This document shows positions 1 through 8,807 of a stretch of DNA of 64,000 nt, one piece after another; the first letter of the stretch is position 1; each line of letters starts with the position of its first letter. The stretch is taken from positions 62,001-126,000 of the forward strand of contig DATEDN010000145.1 in the NCBI GenBank assembly GCA_035281645.1. The letters run 5' to 3'. The notes below the pieces were generated by a model. The model saw only the letters and a program-made list of their open reading frames with translations. It made no database searches and was not told the origin of the DNA. The stretch is from JACCTH01 sp035281645 (GTDB taxonomy: Bacteria > Actinomycetota > Acidimicrobiia > Spongiisociales > ZC4RG35). Made by a program: the position numbers and the translations under genes.

Positions 1-1071
1 TTCGGCCCCTTGATCGGCCAGTGCTCGGAGTCCGGCGAAAGTAGAGACGGTGCTGACGTCTTTGACGTCCAGGTAACGGCGGACGTGGTCGAGCAGATAT
101 TCAACATCTTCGGCCGAGGCGATGGGTCGATCGGGGGAGCCCTCGTAGGGGGTGTCGGTGGTACCGACCAGGGCATGGCCCGACCAGGGAATGAGAAAGA
201 GAACGCGGCCATCGTCGGTTTTCGGCAGCACGATCGCCCGGTCCAAAAGCCCGACGGCCTCGGCCGCCATGATCAAATGGGCTCCCTTGGAGAGGACCAA
301 CTGAGGTTGTGGATCTTCCCCCAGCGGAGGCGAACGGTAGGCACCGGTCGCCGAGACCACCGCCCGGGCTCGGAGCAGCCTCCTCCCACCGTCAACGAGG
401 TCTTCGAGATCAATCTCGAATCCGCTGGCCGTCTCCTCGATTCGCTGCGCCTGCATTCGACTGACGGCAGTGCAACCGTGCCGGACTGCGGTTCTCGCCA
501 GGGCGATTACCAGCCGGGCGTCGTCGGTCTGGGCGTCGGAGTAGGCGAAGCCTCCCCGCAGCCCTCCGGTGCGCAGAAGGGGAGCGGCTTTGCGGACCTC
601 CGCGAGCGCAAGCCGGCGATGCCGCTCGCCCGGCCGGTTGAAACCTCCCAGGAGGTCGTAGACGATAAGCCCGGCGCCAAGGGCAATCGAAGCTCGACGT
701 CCGCGAGCCGCCCAGGCAGGGGCGTCGGCGAGCCCGTGCTGGTCGTAAACGGGAACGACGAATTCGAGGGTTTGAAACAAGTAGTCGGCGATTCGGGCCA
801 ATACCCGTTGCTCACGCAGCCCTTCGGCGACCAGCTGGAACCGGAAATGGGGGAGGTAGCGGATGCCACCGTGAAAAAGCTTGGTCGACCGCCCGGAGGT
901 GCCCGATGCCCAGTCCGCCTGCTCGATCAGGGCAACACGGAATCCCCGCGTTGTGAGGTCGAGAGCCACACCGCAGCCGATCACTCCTCCTCCGACTACG
1001 ACGACATCGAAGGAGCCTGGCTCTCCCAATCGACGGCGATGATCGGCACGGGTCCAGGAGGGGGCGAGCAT
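1..1071 (-). CDS. glpD: Glycerol-3-phosphate dehydrogenase, FAD-dependent (3' end outside window)
   Basis: Oxidises glycerol-3-phosphate to dihydroxyacetone phosphate at the membrane and passes electrons through FAD to quinone. Only the first 357 codons are present; the gene runs off the left edge. The reading frame shows an FAD-binding glycine motif (GGGVIGCG, residues about 27-34), the GlpD-typical stretch SGTSGRSTKLFHGGIRYL at about 56-73, and further in the segment LIPWSGHALVGTTDTPYEG. I chose the ATG at 1071; no clear Shine-Dalgarno precedes it, so the mRNA may be nearly leaderless. It is divergent from pgsA with about 70 bases between the two starts. A 365-codon open frame on the plus strand here is only its antisense shadow. 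Confidence 0.9.
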   Translation of the reverse strand, partial: MLAPSWTRADHRRRLGEPGSFDVVVVGGGVIGCGVALDLTTRGFRVALIEQADWASGTSGRSTKLFHGGIRYLPHFRFQLVAEGLREQRVLARIADYLFQTLEFVVPVYDQHGLADAPAWAARGRRASIALGAGLIVYDLLGGFNRPGERHRRLALAEVRKAAPLLRTGGLRGGFAYSDAQTDDARLVIALARTAVRHGCTAVSRMQAQRIEETASGFEIDLEDLVDGGRRLLRARAVVSATGAYRSPPLGEDPQPQLVLSKGAHLIMAAEAVGLLDRAIVLPKTDDGRVLFLIPWSGHALVGTTDTPYEGSPDRPIASAEDVEYLLDHVRRYLDVKDVSTVSTFAGLRALADQGAE

Positions 1072-1141
1072 CGGGCGAAAAGGTTAGGTACCGAGGTCGT
1101 TCGGTAAGATCGCCGCCCGGCAGCAAGCGCAAGGAGCCCTC

Positions 1142-1705
1142 ATCTCGTTCCCTGATTGGTTGGCGTTCGGCCGGGTTCTGGTGGTCCCTGCAATCATGGC
1201 CCTGACCCGGTCCCAGGATCGAATCGACCACGCCCTGGGTTACGCCGCCGCCCTCTTCACCGTGGCGGCAATCACCGATTTTCTCGACGGTTATCTGGCC
1301 CGACGCTGGCATGTCGAGTCGGTCCTGGGCGCATTTCTCGACACCACCGCCGACAAACTCCTCGTGACCGGCACCCTGCTCGCTCTCACCTCGATAGGTC
1401 GGGTCTCGATCTGGGCCGCCCTCGTCATCATGATGCGCGAGTTCGCCGTGATGGGGCTGCGGGGTCTGGTTGCCCTCGGCGGGGGAATGGTGAAGCCCTC
1501 GACCTGGGGGAAGATCAAAGCCACCGCCCAATACGGAGCGATCGCCCTTGCCTTCATGCGTCTCCCCGACCGCTGGGGACCCTTCTTCTTGGACCAGTGG
1601 GTGATGTGGGTGGCGGTGTTGGTCACGATCGCCTCAGCATGGGGATATTTCGGGGCCTTCTCCAAGATGGTCATCGGGAGTCGTTCGAACGCCGCCAGTA
1701 GATGA
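1142..1705 (+). CDS. pgsA: CDP-diacylglycerol--glycerol-3-phosphate 3-phosphatidyltransferase
   Basis: Membrane enzyme that makes phosphatidylglycerol phosphate from CDP-diacylglycerol and glycerol-3-phosphate. The family signature DG-x2-AR-x8-G-x3-D-x3-D is present (DGYLARR ... GAFLDTTAD, residues about 39-64), with several hydrophobic segments around it. The start is unusual. The only NUG codon that fits is TTG at 1160, but it would cut into the conserved N-terminal segment (here FPDWLAFGR). A strong Shine-Dalgarno AAGGAG at 1131-1136 lies five bases before ATC at 1142, giving MSFPDWLAFGR, so I annotate an AUC start. A TAAGAT hexamer at 1105-1110 could be its -10 box. The 3' end overlaps the next gene by ATGA. 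Family call is sure; start is moderate. Confidence 0.87.
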   Translation: MSFPDWLAFGRVLVVPAIMALTRSQDRIDHALGYAAALFTVAAITDFLDGYLARRWHVESVLGAFLDTTADKLLVTGTLLALTSIGRVSIWAALVIMMREFAVMGLRGLVALGGGMVKPSTWGKIKATAQYGAIALAFMRLPDRWGPFFLDQWVMWVAVLVTIASAWGYFGAFSKMVIGSRSNAASR

Positions 1706-2655
1706 CGGTTGCGATCACCGGGGCGACCGGCGTGGTCGGGGGCGCGGTTCTGAGGCATCTCCTCGCCGACGGACAGAAGGTCCGGGCCCTGGTCCGCTCG
1801 GACCATCTCCTGCCCCCGGAAGTAGAGCGAATCCGGGGCGACGTACTCGACCCGGCATCGCTGCGGAGGGCATTCGAGGGGGTGACAACGGTCTTCCACG
1901 TTGCCGGTGTGAATCAGATGTGCAGCGCCGACCCCGGCCTAATGGAACGAGTCAATGTCCTCGGTACCCGCAACGTCGCCGATGCCGCGTACGAAGCGGG
2001 AGCGCTGCTGGTTCACACCTCCTCGGCGGCCGTGCTGGGAGAGAACGAGGGCGAGATCGGCGACGAAAGTTCGGTGCCGCGGGCACCGTTGCCCAGTCGC
2101 TACGCCGACTCCAAATGGCGGGCGGAGCAAGAGCTCACCGAGCTATTCGGTCGGCAGCCGGTGGTAATTGTCAATCCCTCGTCGGTGCAAGGGCCAGGCC
2201 GGGTAACTGGGACGGGGCTGCTCTTGCTCAAGATGATGAGCGGCAAGCTGCGAACGATCGTCGACACCCGGATCTCGATCGTCGACATCGATGACTGCGC
2301 CGCCGGGCACCTGCTCGCCGGAACCATGGGCGAGCCCGGCCAGCGCTACATCCTCAACTCCTTCTCGATGACGACGCAGGAGGCGGTATCGGTGATTGAG
2401 TCCGTCATCGCTCACCCCCTTCGGGTGTCGTATGTGCCCGCTCCTCTTGTCAGGATCGCTGGTTTCGTCGTTGGCGGGTTGTTCAAGATTCTTCGACGCA
2501 CCGCCCCCATCTGTGGGGAATCGGCGAGAGCGATACTCCACGGACATCTATTCGATGGATCCCGGGCCAGCCGAGAGCTGGGACTGAAATACACGTCGGC
2601 CGATGTCACCTTTGGCCGTCTTCGAGATTGGGCTACGAAAGAAGGACTGCTGTGA
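1702..2655 (+). CDS. NAD(P)-dependent epimerase/dehydratase (extended SDR)
   Basis: Extended short-chain dehydrogenase/reductase of 317 residues acting on a nucleotide-sugar, sterol or similar substrate that cannot be named from sequence. The N-terminal Rossmann motif is TGATGVVG (residues 7-14). The catalytic serine region is TSSAAV (about 107-112), and the YxxxK pair is YADSK (about 134-138). The fold continues to the C-terminus without a frameshift. The ATG overlaps the pgsA stop (ATGA), and the next gene overlaps it by GTGA, so pgsA, this gene and the thioesterase form one translationally coupled unit. That context suggests a lipid-related role, but this is inference only. Confidence 0.85.
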   Translation: MTVAITGATGVVGGAVLRHLLADGQKVRALVRSDHLLPPEVERIRGDVLDPASLRRAFEGVTTVFHVAGVNQMCSADPGLMERVNVLGTRNVADAAYEAGALLVHTSSAAVLGENEGEIGDESSVPRAPLPSRYADSKWRAEQELTELFGRQPVVIVNPSSVQGPGRVTGTGLLLLKMMSGKLRTIVDTRISIVDIDDCAAGHLLAGTMGEPGQRYILNSFSMTTQEAVSVIESVIAHPLRVSYVPAPLVRIAGFVVGGLFKILRRTAPICGESARAILHGHLFDGSRASRELGLKYTSADVTFGRLRDWATKEGLL

Positions 2656-3086
2656 TCTCGCCCGCGGAGGTGAACCAACTGGTGGAGTCAGAGTTCCCAG
2701 CCGCCCACGCCGGCGGCTACCGCTGCGTCGAACTGGGCGATCGCAGCGCAGTCGCCCGCTGGGAGCATGACTCGGCCGTCCTTCGCCCCGGTGGTTACGT
2801 CTCCGGCTTGACCCTCTTCGGGTTGGCCGATATCGCCCTCTGGTTCGCCACCTTCACCGTGGTCGGGCTCGAGCCAATGGCGGTCACGTCGGACCTCGCG
2901 ATCTCGTTCCTCCGTCCCGCTGTTGGAGGCTCGGTGTTGGGTCGAGCCCAGCTCCTGCGAGTGGGATCAACCCGGATCTACGGGCAGATCGACATGTGGC
3001 TGGAAGGAGACGAAGGGCGCTTGGTCGCACAGGCGCACGGGAACTATTCGCCCCCGGCCGCCCGTCGCAAGTCAGGCTCGACATAG
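2652..3086 (+). CDS. PaaI-like hotdog-fold thioesterase
   Basis: Small hotdog-fold protein of 144 residues resembling PaaI/YigI acyl-CoA thioesterases. The core contains RPGGYVSGLTLFGLADIALW, where a helix-packed Gly-Asp region replaces the usual HGG segment, then VTSDLAISFLRPA and the last strand LVAQAHGNYS. The GTG at 2652 overlaps the stop of the SDR gene (GTGA) and is preferred over the upstream in-frame ATG at 2628, which lies inside that gene. Substrate unknown; coupling to pgsA and the SDR hints at acyl or lipid metabolism. The 3' end overlaps the convergent CDF gene by 43 bases. Confidence 0.75.
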   Translation: MISPAEVNQLVESEFPAAHAGGYRCVELGDRSAVARWEHDSAVLRPGGYVSGLTLFGLADIALWFATFTVVGLEPMAVTSDLAISFLRPAVGGSVLGRAQLLRVGSTRIYGQIDMWLEGDEGRLVAQAHGNYSPPAARRKSGST

Positions 3087-3967
3087 ATCGTCACCGCGCT
3101 CGGGACGGCCTGACGAATCGCCCGTTCCACGCGGTCGACAGCCGCGGCCAGCTGGGCGACATCGAGGTGTCGTTGGAATTCGACTTTTGCCCCCACCAAA
3201 AGCTCATCGGGTCCCATGTGCTGGGTGCGACAGTGAATGAGACTGGTGACCTCCGGCTGGGAGGCAATGCTGGCTGAGATGGCGGCGATGACATCGTGTG
3301 ACGCCGCCTCCCCAAGCAACAAGCCCTTGGTTTCGATGGCCAGGACGATGCCGATCGCCACTAGCAAGACGCCGATGGCAATCGACCCCACTGCGTCCCA
3401 GCGCGGGTCGCCGGTGGCGGCGGCCAGACTGACACCGATCAAGGCGAGAAAGAGACCGATCTCGGCCCCGACGTCTTCTAGCAAGACCACAGGCAGTTCC
3501 GGCGACTTCGAAGTGCGGATAAACCTCCACCAAGACACGTGGGCGGGCTTCAGGTGCTTGGCTTCGCGGACTGCGGTTCGAAGCGAAAAGGTCTCGAGCA
3601 CGATCGCGACGATCAGGATCCCGATCGCGATCGCCAGGCTCTCGGTGGCGTGAGGGTGGCGTAACTTCTCAATCCCCTCGTAAAGGGCGAATAGCCCTCC
3701 CATGCTGAAAAGCACCAGGGCGACCACGAACGACCAGAAATAGCGCTCCCGCCCGTAGCCAAAGGGGTGGGTCTCATCGGCTGCCCGAGCGGCTCGGCGG
3801 CCACCGAGCAACAGCAGGGCCTGGTTGCTGGTGTCGGCGAGCGAGTGGCCCGCTTCGGCCAGCATCCCCGCCGAACGGGTCAAGACAAAGCCCACGCTCT
3901 TGGCGATCGCGATGCCGAGGTTGGCGAGAAGGGCGGCGACGATCGCCTTCTTGGAACCTTGTTGCAT
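3044..3967 (-). CDS. Cation diffusion facilitator (CDF) family metal exporter
   Basis: Membrane proton/divalent metal antiporter of the CDF family, 307 residues, probably exporting Zn, Mn or Fe from the cytoplasm. Six hydrophobic segments are visible. The second contains the metal-site motif AEAGHSLADTSNQ (H-S-x2-D) and is followed by HPFGYGRERYFWS, the usual loop. A second acidic/His pair sits near the fifth segment (LLEDVGAEIGL). The C-terminal cytoplasmic part (VTSLIHCRTQHMGPDELLVGAKVEF) is the CDF dimerisation domain. The gene converges on and overlaps the thioesterase end. A second, more divergent CDF gene lies 640 bases away, so the two may handle different metals. Confidence 0.88.
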   Translation of the reverse strand: MQQGSKKAIVAALLANLGIAIAKSVGFVLTRSAGMLAEAGHSLADTSNQALLLLGGRRAARAADETHPFGYGRERYFWSFVVALVLFSMGGLFALYEGIEKLRHPHATESLAIAIGILIVAIVLETFSLRTAVREAKHLKPAHVSWWRFIRTSKSPELPVVLLEDVGAEIGLFLALIGVSLAAATGDPRWDAVGSIAIGVLLVAIGIVLAIETKGLLLGEAASHDVIAAISASIASQPEVTSLIHCRTQHMGPDELLVGAKVEFQRHLDVAQLAAAVDRVERAIRQAVPSAVTIYVEPDLRRAAGGE

Positions 3968-4030
3968 TGCTGACGAGGGTAGGGGGGCCCCCGGACGTTC
4001 TGTGGGCTGGCAGATAGGTAGGGCCGCCCT

Positions 4031-4047
4031 CCGAACCCTGGGTTCGG
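4031..4047. repeat. Short perfect palindrome after the DinB-like gene
   Basis: CCGAACCCTGGGTTCGG is palindromic and starts one base beyond the stop codon of the DinB-like gene (minus strand). There is no U-tract after it, so an intrinsic terminator is not supported; it may mark the mRNA 3' end. The 13-mer AACCCTGGGTTCG recurs exactly at 14368-14380, just before aceK. Confidence 0.4.
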
Positions 4048-4048
4048 A

Positions 4049-4546
4049 TTAGAAGGGGCGCCAGGGAGCCTGGTTGTCGATGTCGCCAACGAAGTCGGGC
4101 AAGCTCTGGTGTTCGAGGGCCTGTCGCACTGCCATCCCCTCGCCCAGGTGATACCAGTAGTGATAGATGTTGCGAAGCAGAAACGTTCCCACGCTCGAGA
4201 AGCCCTCGGCGAGCGGCTGCGTCAACCGCTCCATGTCGAGGTCGATGAGCCACTCATCGGCAGCGGCGATGACCTGGTCCCACCATTCCCAAACCTCGGT
4301 CATCACCGGAATCGTCGCCGGCTTGCCGTAGGCGAATTCTTCGTCAAGCCGCGGGATCAAGATCGTGTTGCGGGCGCGCCGCAACCAATAACGCTCTTCT
4401 TGCCAGGCCAGGTGGCCCACCATCCAGCCAATCGAGTTCATAGGTCCGATCCGCCGGGCCCCGTCCTCATCGGAAACGTCCCACAGCCCGCGCCGAAACT
4501 CGGCTCGGGCGAAATGGAGTTGCTCCACGAGTGGAACGCTCACCAT
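4049..4546 (-). CDS. DinB-like four-helix protein
   Basis: 165-residue protein of the DinB/YfiT-like helical bundle superfamily, whose members often bind a metal through three histidines and may act in thiol-dependent chemistry; the exact reaction is unknown. Visible helices include VEQLHFARAEFRRGL, GPMNSIGWMVGHLAWQEERYWL (first conserved His) and LRNIYHYWYHLGEGMAVRQAL (the second and third His lie in HYWYH). An upstream ATG at 4645 would run into the divergent CDF gene, so I use the ATG at 4546, which leaves 62 bases between the two starts. It lies between two CDF metal exporters, but no direct link is shown. Confidence 0.75.
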   Translation of the reverse strand: MVSVPLVEQLHFARAEFRRGLWDVSDEDGARRIGPMNSIGWMVGHLAWQEERYWLRRARNTILIPRLDEEFAYGKPATIPVMTEVWEWWDQVIAAADEWLIDLDMERLTQPLAEGFSSVGTFLLRNIYHYWYHLGEGMAVRQALEHQSLPDFVGDIDNQAPWRPF

Positions 4547-4608
4547 TCCGAGAATACCGAGCAGGCGACCCTCAGACGTCCGGGTCTCAACTGGTAGTTT
4601 TATTGGGA

Positions 4609-5499
4609 ATGACGAGCCATGCTCATCGAGCCATTCCCCGAGCACCAGACGAGCTGAGGAGACTGCGCGCCAGTCTCTTGCTGGCGGTGGGGTTCATGCT
4701 CGTCGAGATCGTCGGTGGGATAGTTACCGGGTCACTCGCTCTGCTCTCTGACGCCGGGCATATGGGAACCGACGCTCTCGGACTGGGATTGGCGATGGCA
4801 GCGGCTATGGCCAATCGCATGCAACGGCCGGCTGGCCACACCTTTGGCCTCTACCGGCTCGAGATCCTTGCTGCCCTCGCCAACACCCTCCTGCTCCTGG
4901 GATTGGCGGTCTACATCGTCATCGAATCAGCCAGTCGGCTGAACGCTCCGACTCCCATTGAGAGCGGTCCAATGCTGGCCATCGCTCTCGGCGGTCTCGT
5001 CGTCAACGTGATCAGCCTGCGCTGGCTGCAGGGACACTCACTCAACATCGCCGCCGCCCGGGCGGAAGTGGTGGCCGACCTGACGGCATCGGCGAGCGTC
5101 GTTGTTGCTTCCCTTATCGTCGCCCTGACCGGCTGGACTCAGGTCGATTCGGTGGCGGCCCTGACCGTCGGGATCTTGATCGTGCCCCGGGCCTGGAAAA
5201 TCGGACGCCAGGCCACCCGAATCCTGGTTCAGGCAGCGCCGCCCGACCTCGACTTGAAGAGATTGCGTGGCGAACTCGAAGCCATCCCTGGCGTCGTCGA
5301 CCTTCATGATCTCCACGTTTGGACGCTGACCTCGGGGATGGAAGTGGCCTCGGCCCATATCCTGGTGAAACCGGAGGTCGACCCACATTCCACGCTCGAT
5401 CGGGCGAGGAGTCTGCTCGAGGAGACGTACGGGATCGCCCACGCCACATTTCAAGTTGAGTCGACTTCGCATCGAAATTGCCTCGAGATCGAATGGTGA
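4609..5499 (+). CDS. CzcD/ZitB-like CDF family zinc/cobalt exporter
   Basis: Second CDF-family metal/proton antiporter, 296 residues, closer to the CzcD/ZitB branch. The second membrane segment carries SLALLSDAGHMGTDALGLGL (H-x3-D metal site), then GHTFGLYRLEILAALANTLLLL, both characteristic. The helix ARAEVVADLTASASVVVASL contains the paired site residues of the fifth segment, and the C-terminus (VVDLHDLHVWTLTSGMEVASAHILV) is the cytoplasmic metal-binding fold. The start is the ATG at 4609, since upstream in-frame codons lie inside the divergent DinB-like gene. mfd starts within or just after its 3' end. Likely role: export of Zn, Co or Cd; specificity cannot be read from sequence. Confidence 0.88.
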   Translation: MTSHAHRAIPRAPDELRRLRASLLLAVGFMLVEIVGGIVTGSLALLSDAGHMGTDALGLGLAMAAAMANRMQRPAGHTFGLYRLEILAALANTLLLLGLAVYIVIESASRLNAPTPIESGPMLAIALGGLVVNVISLRWLQGHSLNIAAARAEVVADLTASASVVVASLIVALTGWTQVDSVAALTVGILIVPRAWKIGRQATRILVQAAPPDLDLKRLRGELEAIPGVVDLHDLHVWTLTSGMEVASAHILVKPEVDPHSTLDRARSLLEETYGIAHATFQVESTSHRNCLEIEW

Positions 5500-5521
5500 G
5501 CTCGCGCCTACCATCGGCGGG

Positions 5522-8500
5522 TTGTCTTCCCCGCCTCTAGCCCATCTTCTCGAGCGCTGGCGAAAACCACTTGACGACGGCAGGCGTCTAGCTGTCTCGC
5601 CCGGTGCCCGCGCTTTCGCGCTGGCAGCAATGGCGCGGGGCGAGACCGTCGTAGCGGTGGTTCCCACCGAACGCGAGGCAGAAGACCTGGTCGACGACCT
5701 CTCCCTGTTCATCAGGCCGTTCCTGATACCCGCTTGGGAGACTCTCCCGTTCGAGCACATCTCGCCCAACCTCCAGACCATGGCCCGTCGAGCCGAAGGC
5801 CTTCGAATCCTCAAAGAGGCTCCCCCCGAGGTAGTGGTGGTTGCCTCGGCCCGGGCGGCGATGCAGCGCCTTTCGCCGTCGTCGCCCGATCCGATCGTGG
5901 TAGAGCGGGGAGAAGAGGTGTCGCTCACCGCATTGGTCGAGAAGCTGGCCGCTCTTGGTTACGAGCGGACCGATCGGGTCGAGGCGCGGGGCGAGTTCGC
6001 CGTGCGTGGGGGGATCATCGACGTCTTCCCGGCCCAGGCCGACGAAGCCATTCGGGTCGACCTTTTCGGTGATTCAGTCGAGGACCTTCGCAAGTTCGCG
6101 ATTGGCAATCAAAGATCCGACGAACGGGTGGACCGCCTGCTGGCCTATCCAGCTCGTGAATTCCGACCCGACGAGCCAACCCGTGTGCGGGCCCGCGACC
6201 TTGTCCGCAGCATGCCGGCGGCGTCCTCGACCTGGGAGCGATTGGCCGAGGGACAGATCTTTTCGGGGATGGAATCGTGGATGCCCTGGGTGGCGGAGCC
6301 GGTATCCCTGCTCGATGCCGCCTCGCAGAGCCGGATGGTTCTGGTCGACCCTCAGCGGAGCCGCGAGCGCGCCGCCGATCTCGCCAGAGAAGAAGAGGAC
6401 CTGGCCTCCGCGCTTTCGCCCACATGGGGAATGGAGGCTGGCGACCATCCCGCCCTCTACCTTCCGTTGGAGGGCGATTTTCTGGAGATGCCATCGCTCC
6501 CGACGGGCCCCGCTGATCCGGTCTTGACCGTCCGCGGGCTTGAGGCCGTCCCCGGGAACCCGCAGTCTGTCGCCCTGGCCATCGATCGGCTCCAGCGGCT
6601 GGGAGTCGAGGTGGTGATCGCCATGGACGGTCAACAGGCGGCCGATCGAGTCGCTCGCGTTCTCGCCGAGGAAGGCGTGGCCCCACCGGTCATATCCCAG
6701 GGGATCCATCGTGGCTTCGTCGCTCCCGATCTCAAGCTGGCGGTTCTCGGCGAGCAGGAAATCGCCGGTCGGAGGCGGGCCCATCGCAGCTCCGCCCGCA
6801 AGCGAGCCGACGCTGGCGTCAACTACGCCGACCTGACGGCGGGCGATTATGTGGTCCATCAGCGACATGGGATCGGCCGATTCGATGGACTGACGTCACG
6901 CACCATGGCTGGCATCGAGCGTGACTATCTGATGATCGGATACGCGGGAGAAGACCGGCTTTACGTGCCGATCGACCAACTGGCCTCGGTTCGCAAGTAC
7001 ACGGGAGGAGAAGAGCCCCGGATTTCGCGAATGGGCGGCAAGGATTGGTCGGAGACCAAGGATCGTGTGCGGCGGGCGGTGGCAGCGGTCGCCGAGCAAG
7101 TGGTTCGGCTCCATCGGGCGCGGGCCCGAGCCCGTGGATATGCCTTTCCTACCGATACCCCCTGGCAACGCGAGATGGAAGCACTCTTTCCCTACGAAGA
7201 AACCCCGGATCAACTTGTGACCATCGACGAGGTCAAAGCCGATATGCAGAGCGATCAGCCGATGGATCGACTGGTGTTCGGCGATGTCGGTTACGGCAAG
7301 ACCGAAATCGCTATCCGGGCGGCGTTCAAGGCGGTCGAGGCTGGAAGACAGGTGGCGGTGCTTTGCCCGACGACTTTGCTGGCCCAGCAGCATCACCAGA
7401 CGTTCTCCGAACGGTTCGAGCCCTATCCGGTCAGGGTCGAAGTGCTATCGCGATTTCTCACCAACCGGCAACAACAAAAGGTCGTGGCCGGCATCGCCAG
7501 CGGTGAGGTCGACATCGTCATCGCCACTCACCGGATCTTGTCCGATGACGTGCGCTGGAAGAACCTCGGTCTCGTCGTCATTGACGAGGAGCAACGCTTT
7601 GGAGTGGCCGCTAAGGACCAATTACGAGCGTTGAAAGTGGGCGTGGACGTCCTCACCCTCACCGCCACTCCCATTCCCCGAACCCTGGAGATGGCTCTCA
7701 CCGGGATTCGCGACGTGAGTCACATTCGCACTCCTCCCGAGGATCGCCATCCCATCCTCACATTTGTTGGACCCTACGACGCCCAGACCGTGGCCGCGGC
7801 ATTGCGAAGGGAGCTGTTGCGTGACGGGCAGGTCTTCTATGTTCACAACCGGGTCCGCTCGATCGATGAGGCCGTCGTCAGGTTGCAGTCGTTGGTTCCT
7901 GACGCCAGATACGTCGTCGCTCATGGACAGATGTCAGAAGGACAGCTGGAGCAGATCATGCTCGACTTCTGGAATCGCGAGTACGACGTCATGGTGGCGA
8001 CCACCATCATCGAATCGGGACTCGACCTTCCGCAGGTGAACACGTTGATCGTGGAGCGGGCCGATCTTTTGGGACTGGCCCAGCTCTATCAGCTTCGAGG
8101 ACGAGTGGGCCGCTCCAGCCAACGGGCCTACGCCTACCTCTTTCATCCCGCCGATCAGGTGCTCAGCGAGGAGGCACACCGTCGTCTGGAGGCGATTGGA
8201 GAAGCAACCGATCTCGGTTCCGGATTTCATCTCGCCTTGAAGGACCTCGAGATTCGTGGGGCAGGATCGATCCTGGGCGAAGTGCAATCCGGTCATATCG
8301 CCGCCGTGGGGTTCGATCTCTATGCGGAGCTAGTCGCCGAGGCGGTGTCGAAGCTCGAAGGCCAAGTGCCGACCGAGGCTGAAATCAGAGAAGTCAGGAT
8401 CGAACTGCCGGTCGACGCTCACCTCCCCGATGCCTATCTGCCGGATCAATCGCTTCGGCTCGAGGCCTACCGACGTTTGGCGGCCGCCGAAACACCCGAG

Positions 8501-8803
8501 GCGGTGGAGGAGGCCAAAGCGGAATGGATCGACCGATTTGGCCCACTCCCACCCGAGGCCGGGGCGCTAATCGAGATCGCCCGCCTGCGGGTGGAAGCAC
8601 TCCGGGTAGGGCTGACCGAGATCGTCAACCTTCGACACGAAGTGAGACTTGCTCCCGTGGAGCTATCGGCCAGCGAGGAGGTGCGCCTCGAACGCCTGGC
8701 CCCGAAAGCGGTAGTGCGGGACGGAGTGATGTTCGTACCGCTGCCGCGGGAGAATCCCGTGACCGGGATGATCGACTTCGTACGCCGGATGTGGCCCGGC
8801 TGA
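5522..8803 (+). CDS. mfd: Transcription-repair coupling factor
   Basis: Large ATP-dependent DNA translocase that removes stalled RNA polymerase and recruits the UvrAB excision machinery. About 1,093 residues, close to the family norm. Order of domains: UvrB-like N-terminal module; CarD-like RNAP-interaction domain (DYVVHQRHGIGRFDGL); RecG-like translocase with Walker A GDVGYGKT at about residue 585 and the DEEQRFGV box at about 690; motif TATPIPRTLEMAL; helicase C domain with QLRGRVGRSSQ; and the C-terminal TRCF domain. The start is uncertain: TTG at 5522 gives MSSPPLAHLLERW, as expected for the family, while TTG at 5456 would overlap the CDF gene. A palindromic repeat follows five bases after the stop. 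Confidence 0.95.
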   Translation: MSSPPLAHLLERWRKPLDDGRRLAVSPGARAFALAAMARGETVVAVVPTEREAEDLVDDLSLFIRPFLIPAWETLPFEHISPNLQTMARRAEGLRILKEAPPEVVVVASARAAMQRLSPSSPDPIVVERGEEVSLTALVEKLAALGYERTDRVEARGEFAVRGGIIDVFPAQADEAIRVDLFGDSVEDLRKFAIGNQRSDERVDRLLAYPAREFRPDEPTRVRARDLVRSMPAASSTWERLAEGQIFSGMESWMPWVAEPVSLLDAASQSRMVLVDPQRSRERAADLAREEEDLASALSPTWGMEAGDHPALYLPLEGDFLEMPSLPTGPADPVLTVRGLEAVPGNPQSVALAIDRLQRLGVEVVIAMDGQQAADRVARVLAEEGVAPPVISQGIHRGFVAPDLKLAVLGEQEIAGRRRAHRSSARKRADAGVNYADLTAGDYVVHQRHGIGRFDGLTSRTMAGIERDYLMIGYAGEDRLYVPIDQLASVRKYTGGEEPRISRMGGKDWSETKDRVRRAVAAVAEQVVRLHRARARARGYAFPTDTPWQREMEALFPYEETPDQLVTIDEVKADMQSDQPMDRLVFGDVGYGKTEIAIRAAFKAVEAGRQVAVLCPTTLLAQQHHQTFSERFEPYPVRVEVLSRFLTNRQQQKVVAGIASGEVDIVIATHRILSDDVRWKNLGLVVIDEEQRFGVAAKDQLRALKVGVDVLTLTATPIPRTLEMALTGIRDVSHIRTPPEDRHPILTFVGPYDAQTVAAALRRELLRDGQVFYVHNRVRSIDEAVVRLQSLVPDARYVVAHGQMSEGQLEQIMLDFWNREYDVMVATTIIESGLDLPQVNTLIVERADLLGLAQLYQLRGRVGRSSQRAYAYLFHPADQVLSEEAHRRLEAIGEATDLGSGFHLALKDLEIRGAGSILGEVQSGHIAAVGFDLYAELVAEAVSKLEGQVPTEAEIREVRIELPVDAHLPDAYLPDQSLRLEAYRRLAAAETPEAVEEAKAEWIDRFGPLPPEAGALIEIARLRVEALRVGLTEIVNLRHEVRLAPVELSASEEVRLERLAPKAVVRDGVMFVPLPRENPVTGMIDFVRRMWPG

Positions 8804-8807
8804 TGCG

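Noticed and set aside
10..1107. 365-codon open frame on the plus strand
   Set aside because: Antisense to glpD, whose opposite frame carries a full FAD-binding and GlpD signature; the plus product has no domain and is a GC-bias shadow.
5456..5521. Extended N-terminus of Mfd from TTG 5456
   Set aside because: Those 22 codons overlap the CDF exporter's last codons in another frame and do not resemble Mfd N-termini; TTG 5522 fits better.
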